This document shows positions 59,280 to 64,000 of a stretch of 64,000 bases of DNA, one piece after another (positions within the stretch are counted from its first letter, which is position 1; every line of letters starts with the position of its first letter). Below the pieces are notes generated by a model that saw nothing but the letters and a program-made list of their open reading frames with translations, was not told the origin of the DNA and did not search any database. The position numbers and the translations under genes were made by a program. The stretch is from NCBI GenBank assembly GCA_025174535.1, contig JALBUN010000023.1, forward strand, positions 1,550,001 through 1,614,000, read 5' to 3'. The stretch comes from Cantharellus purpuraceus. Lineage: Eukaryota; Basidiomycota; Agaricomycetes; Cantharellales; Hydnaceae.

Positions 59280-59892
59280 TGGACGACGACGACGAAATGT
59301 AAGAGCAGAAGGCAAGCTGGAACAAGATAGGGTATAAGAAGGGCAATAAGGGGGAAGGAAGAAAACTCTAAAGGGGAGTCGCGGCTTGCAGTTTAATCAG
59401 TAGAGTCGAAGAAAGGATTTGGAACTGCTGCGCGCGCACAGAGAGAAAAGAACAAGTGTGGCTTGAACCACGCCCACCTCGAGGACATTTTGCCTCCGCG
59501 GCTCACGACAAGGTGGATGACTCTTTGGTCACAGCGCAAGTATACGCTCAGGCATATCAGGATACTCCTCATCCGTGCCACTCCTATCACCTCAGTTGCC
59601 AGCTCGTACGTGATCACTGTAGACCCTAATTTCGCTCTTTAAACTCACTGATGCACGTGTAGCATGCGTGTCCGGCGTTCTCGTTGCGAACTAAGCCGAC
59701 AGTCCAAAACCCTCAAGAATATATGGGCGACTGTCACAATACAAGGACTTCCTGAGCGAAGTTGACTCCCTTCAATATCTCACATCTATGTGAATGAGAT
59801 TTGAGGGGTGGCGCAATATACGCACACTTCGAACACGCCAGCGAAGCTGTGTGGCTACGCAGACGCAATGGCCACATGCAGGAGTCCTTGCG
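59280..59892. other. Gene-poor stretch, 613 bp
   Basis: Promoter of the Ser/Pro-rich gene plus sequence with no coding segment that I can recognise. Two short overlapping frames exist, but their composition looks random. Confidence 0.4.
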
Positions 59893-60985
59893 TCAGTCCC
59901 GAGTCGCACCAAGCCACAGGTCGTCCGGTAATAACAATCCTGCTTCGATTGGCACTGGCACATCTCCGATCTCAACACGTAAAAAGGTACACGAAGCTAT
60001 CCCTTCGACATGTCAGGTACTCCGGAGGAATGATCGACTGGTTGTCGCTTTTCAAGTACTCAAACACCTCTTTGAAATGCCTTCAGATCTGGGTATATTC
60101 TAGTACAGATGGATCCCATAATGATGTCCCGATGCAGTTGGTTCTAAACGTACGATCTTGATACTGTAAGAGGCAGATAAAAAAATAAGGCTGGCACGAA
60201 AGCGGAAGACCTGGTGACTGCGCAAGATTCAAGCACCCACATTTATAACCGGAAATGAAGATCCAGGAGATGCAGATCGACGATATTAAAGCTGAGTGCT
60301 GAGCAATTGCGTTTGTACATTGCAGCGACCGTCCTATAGTGACATGACATGACCTGATGCTCGGCGCGTCCTCTATCAACATGCCATCAGATTCTAGGAC
60401 GTATCAAATTGAAGACATGTCGGCCAGACGCTGAAACTCACCAAATTTTGCAGCGTGCAAGATGATGGTCGTGCCCTCCAACGCAAACTTTAGTGTAGAT
60501 GGGAGTAGCAGATTGCGTACGTCTTGCCCTTGCAGTTTGTCACTTCACAAGACAATAAGCGTGATCGTAGAAATATCATCACAACAAGGTCCATAAGTTG
60601 GCGCTGGCAGCTGGGGATTATGTGCAAAATTTGAAATATAAGTACCACGGAAGAGCTGTGATTTGCGGAAGTGGTGCTATGGTACAGGGTATCGCACAAT
60701 TTGACGCAGGGATCACTAGGAAACACAGAAAACAGGCAACTAAACATACGTACCAAGGAAGGCAATATTCATAGTGTGGACGCTCGGGCCTGTGGTGAAA
60801 GACTCATCGCTCAGACACTGACAGGGAAGTGTCAGACTCGGGGGGCACAGTTGTCCTAACCTGTTATGACTGGAACGCACCCTATCGCCCGATTCTAAGC
60901 TCTTCAGGAACACGAGCCTTGGCAGTGAATTCGTATCTCCAGCGCGGCCTAGCAGCCATAGTGCTTCTGAATATTGCGAAAGCAT
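59893..60985 (-). other. Possible uncalled multi-exon gene, unrecognised
   Basis: Several minus-strand pieces read like protein. 60442 to about 60530 gives 'LQGQDVRNLLLPSTLKFALE' then GTTIILHAAKFG and a GTGAGT donor at 60441. About 60010-60075 gives 'EYLKSDNQSIIPPEYLTC'. 59893-59980 gives 'IGDVPVPIEAGLLLPDDLWL' and a TGA. A small candidate start (MNIAFLG) lies near 60770 with a GTACGT donor. I could not join them into one frame with confidence, and no family is recognised. It may be a real short-exon gene, a relic, or chance. Confidence 0.25.
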
Positions 60986-61869
60986 TAATGATGACAGAAG
61001 TATGACTACTAGGTGATGTGAACTGGTTGATGATGCTACTTGTACGCTGATTCCTCATGCGCATGGTGGGCGAGTTCTGTGAGATGCCAATAGTTTCATC
61101 CTCATAACATAAAGGTACACATGATTACCGGTGATTCAGAATGATGACGTCTGGACAAGTAAATACAAAGGGAGAGAGAGAGTAATCGCTCAATGACTTG
61201 AAAAGCTCCAAGCGAATGAAGCTTTAAGGATAAGATATTGTGTACATACATGGGAAATCACTATAAAGAGATGTAGACCGATCACGTCAAAAACGAAGTC
61301 GTGAAGAACTGACGACGAGCCATATAGCAGACGTAACGCTCAAAAACCCATACCTCATGGCGGACCACGGCCCACACCACACTGCTCCCAAGACGAGAAC
61401 GGTGCAGTAACCACGATGATGGAATATGGTTTTGCGCGACTTTGACTCATGACAAGACAGTGGAACAGCAGCAAGCTGACGAGGGAGCTGAACTCCCTCT
61501 CTGTCGAGAGATCTAAGGATCGCGCGTCCGAGCATAACAAGAGAGACGTTCACGCTTAATCATACGTATGTCGAAACAAGCCCGAGGGAAGGCTGTGGGA
61601 TTGCTGGTCTTGATAGTGATCGAGAGACTGTGAAAAAGAAACCAAACAAGTGCAATTATCCCATTACATAAGGAAACTTGTTCCGCGACGCAGTCGTTCG
61701 TCAGCACCCTAATCTGCCCTCACCGTTCACCACATCGCGCTCGTCCCTGAGGACATAGCCGACTGGCTATCCACATCCACTGAAGTAGATTTTAAGTCTC
61801 TTTCTTCCCACTAACGGGCTATTTTGTCAACGCCCGCCCGCCTAGATCCCACTCGCACCGCTAAACAGT
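60986..61869. other. Gene-poor stretch before the deubiquitinase gene
   Basis: A short GA repeat sits at 61170-61180. A minus-strand frame (61287-61553) has hydrophobic runs but no clear start, splice pattern or family. The right-hand part is the promoter of the USP7-like gene. Confidence 0.4.
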
Positions 61870-61879
61870 ATGTCATATA

Positions 61880-64000
<2,121 letters not shown>

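Overview
This window looks like nuclear DNA of a filamentous basidiomycete, probably an Agaricomycete. The genes are close together and cut by many short GT-AG introns of about 45-80 nt. There are no operons or Shine-Dalgarno sites. The protein set (cell-wall alpha-1,3-glucan synthase, Dbl-type RhoGEF, NSE1, CSM3/Swi3, PRCC, COA8, COQ11) is typical of Dikarya. No species can be named from sequence alone. I found no rRNA, convincing tRNA, CRISPR array or intact transposon. Gene models were built by hand: I joined ORF segments at GT...AG boundaries so that the reading frame matched the known family, so exact intron edges are inference.

Layout, left to right: PAB1 (-, runs off the left edge); SCAMP (-); a secreted double-psi beta-barrel (RlpA/barwin-like) protein (+); COQ11 (+); CSM3/Swi3 (-) head-to-head with NTM1/TAE1 (+); mitochondrial adenylate kinase (-); CMR1 (-); a conserved-looking protein of unknown function (-); a putative mitochondrial single-pass membrane protein (+); COA8/APOPT-like (+) tail-to-tail with NUP133 (-); PRCC (+, head-to-head with NUP133); histone H2B (-); sphingosine kinase (-) head-to-head with a SAM methyltransferase (+); an 8.2-kb alpha-1,3-glucan synthase (-); a 2-kb interval with hidden coding-like segments; a class-I lysine methyltransferase (-) head-to-head with a RhoGEF (+); asparagine synthetase (-) head-to-head with PIS1 (+); a mitochondrial AAA+ ATPase (+); NSE1 (-); CHO1 (-); PRI2 (-); a very large Ser/Pro/Thr-rich protein (-); a 2.6-kb gene-poor stretch; and a USP7/UBP15-type deubiquitinase (+) cut by the right edge.

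Themes: (1) Replication, chromatin and repair genes (CSM3, CMR1, H2B, NSE1, PRI2) all have ACGCGT (MCB/MBF-like) hexamers within about 130 bp, mostly 30-45 bp, upstream of their ATG, which suggests shared G1/S control. (2) Two CDP-diacylglycerol-consuming enzymes, PIS1 and CHO1, lie about 6 kb apart. (3) Gene boundaries are very compact: COA8 and NUP133 share a CTAG that carries both stop codons, and several promoters are bidirectional and only 80-170 bp long. (4) The PAB1 leader carries long A-tracts in the position of the known PABP autoregulatory element.

No clearly new molecular system was found. The least explained parts are the unknown gene at 13.7-15.5 kb, the hidden coding-like exons at 37.6-38.3 kb, the possible uncalled gene at 59.9-61.0 kb, and the disordered giant at 55.3-59.3 kb.
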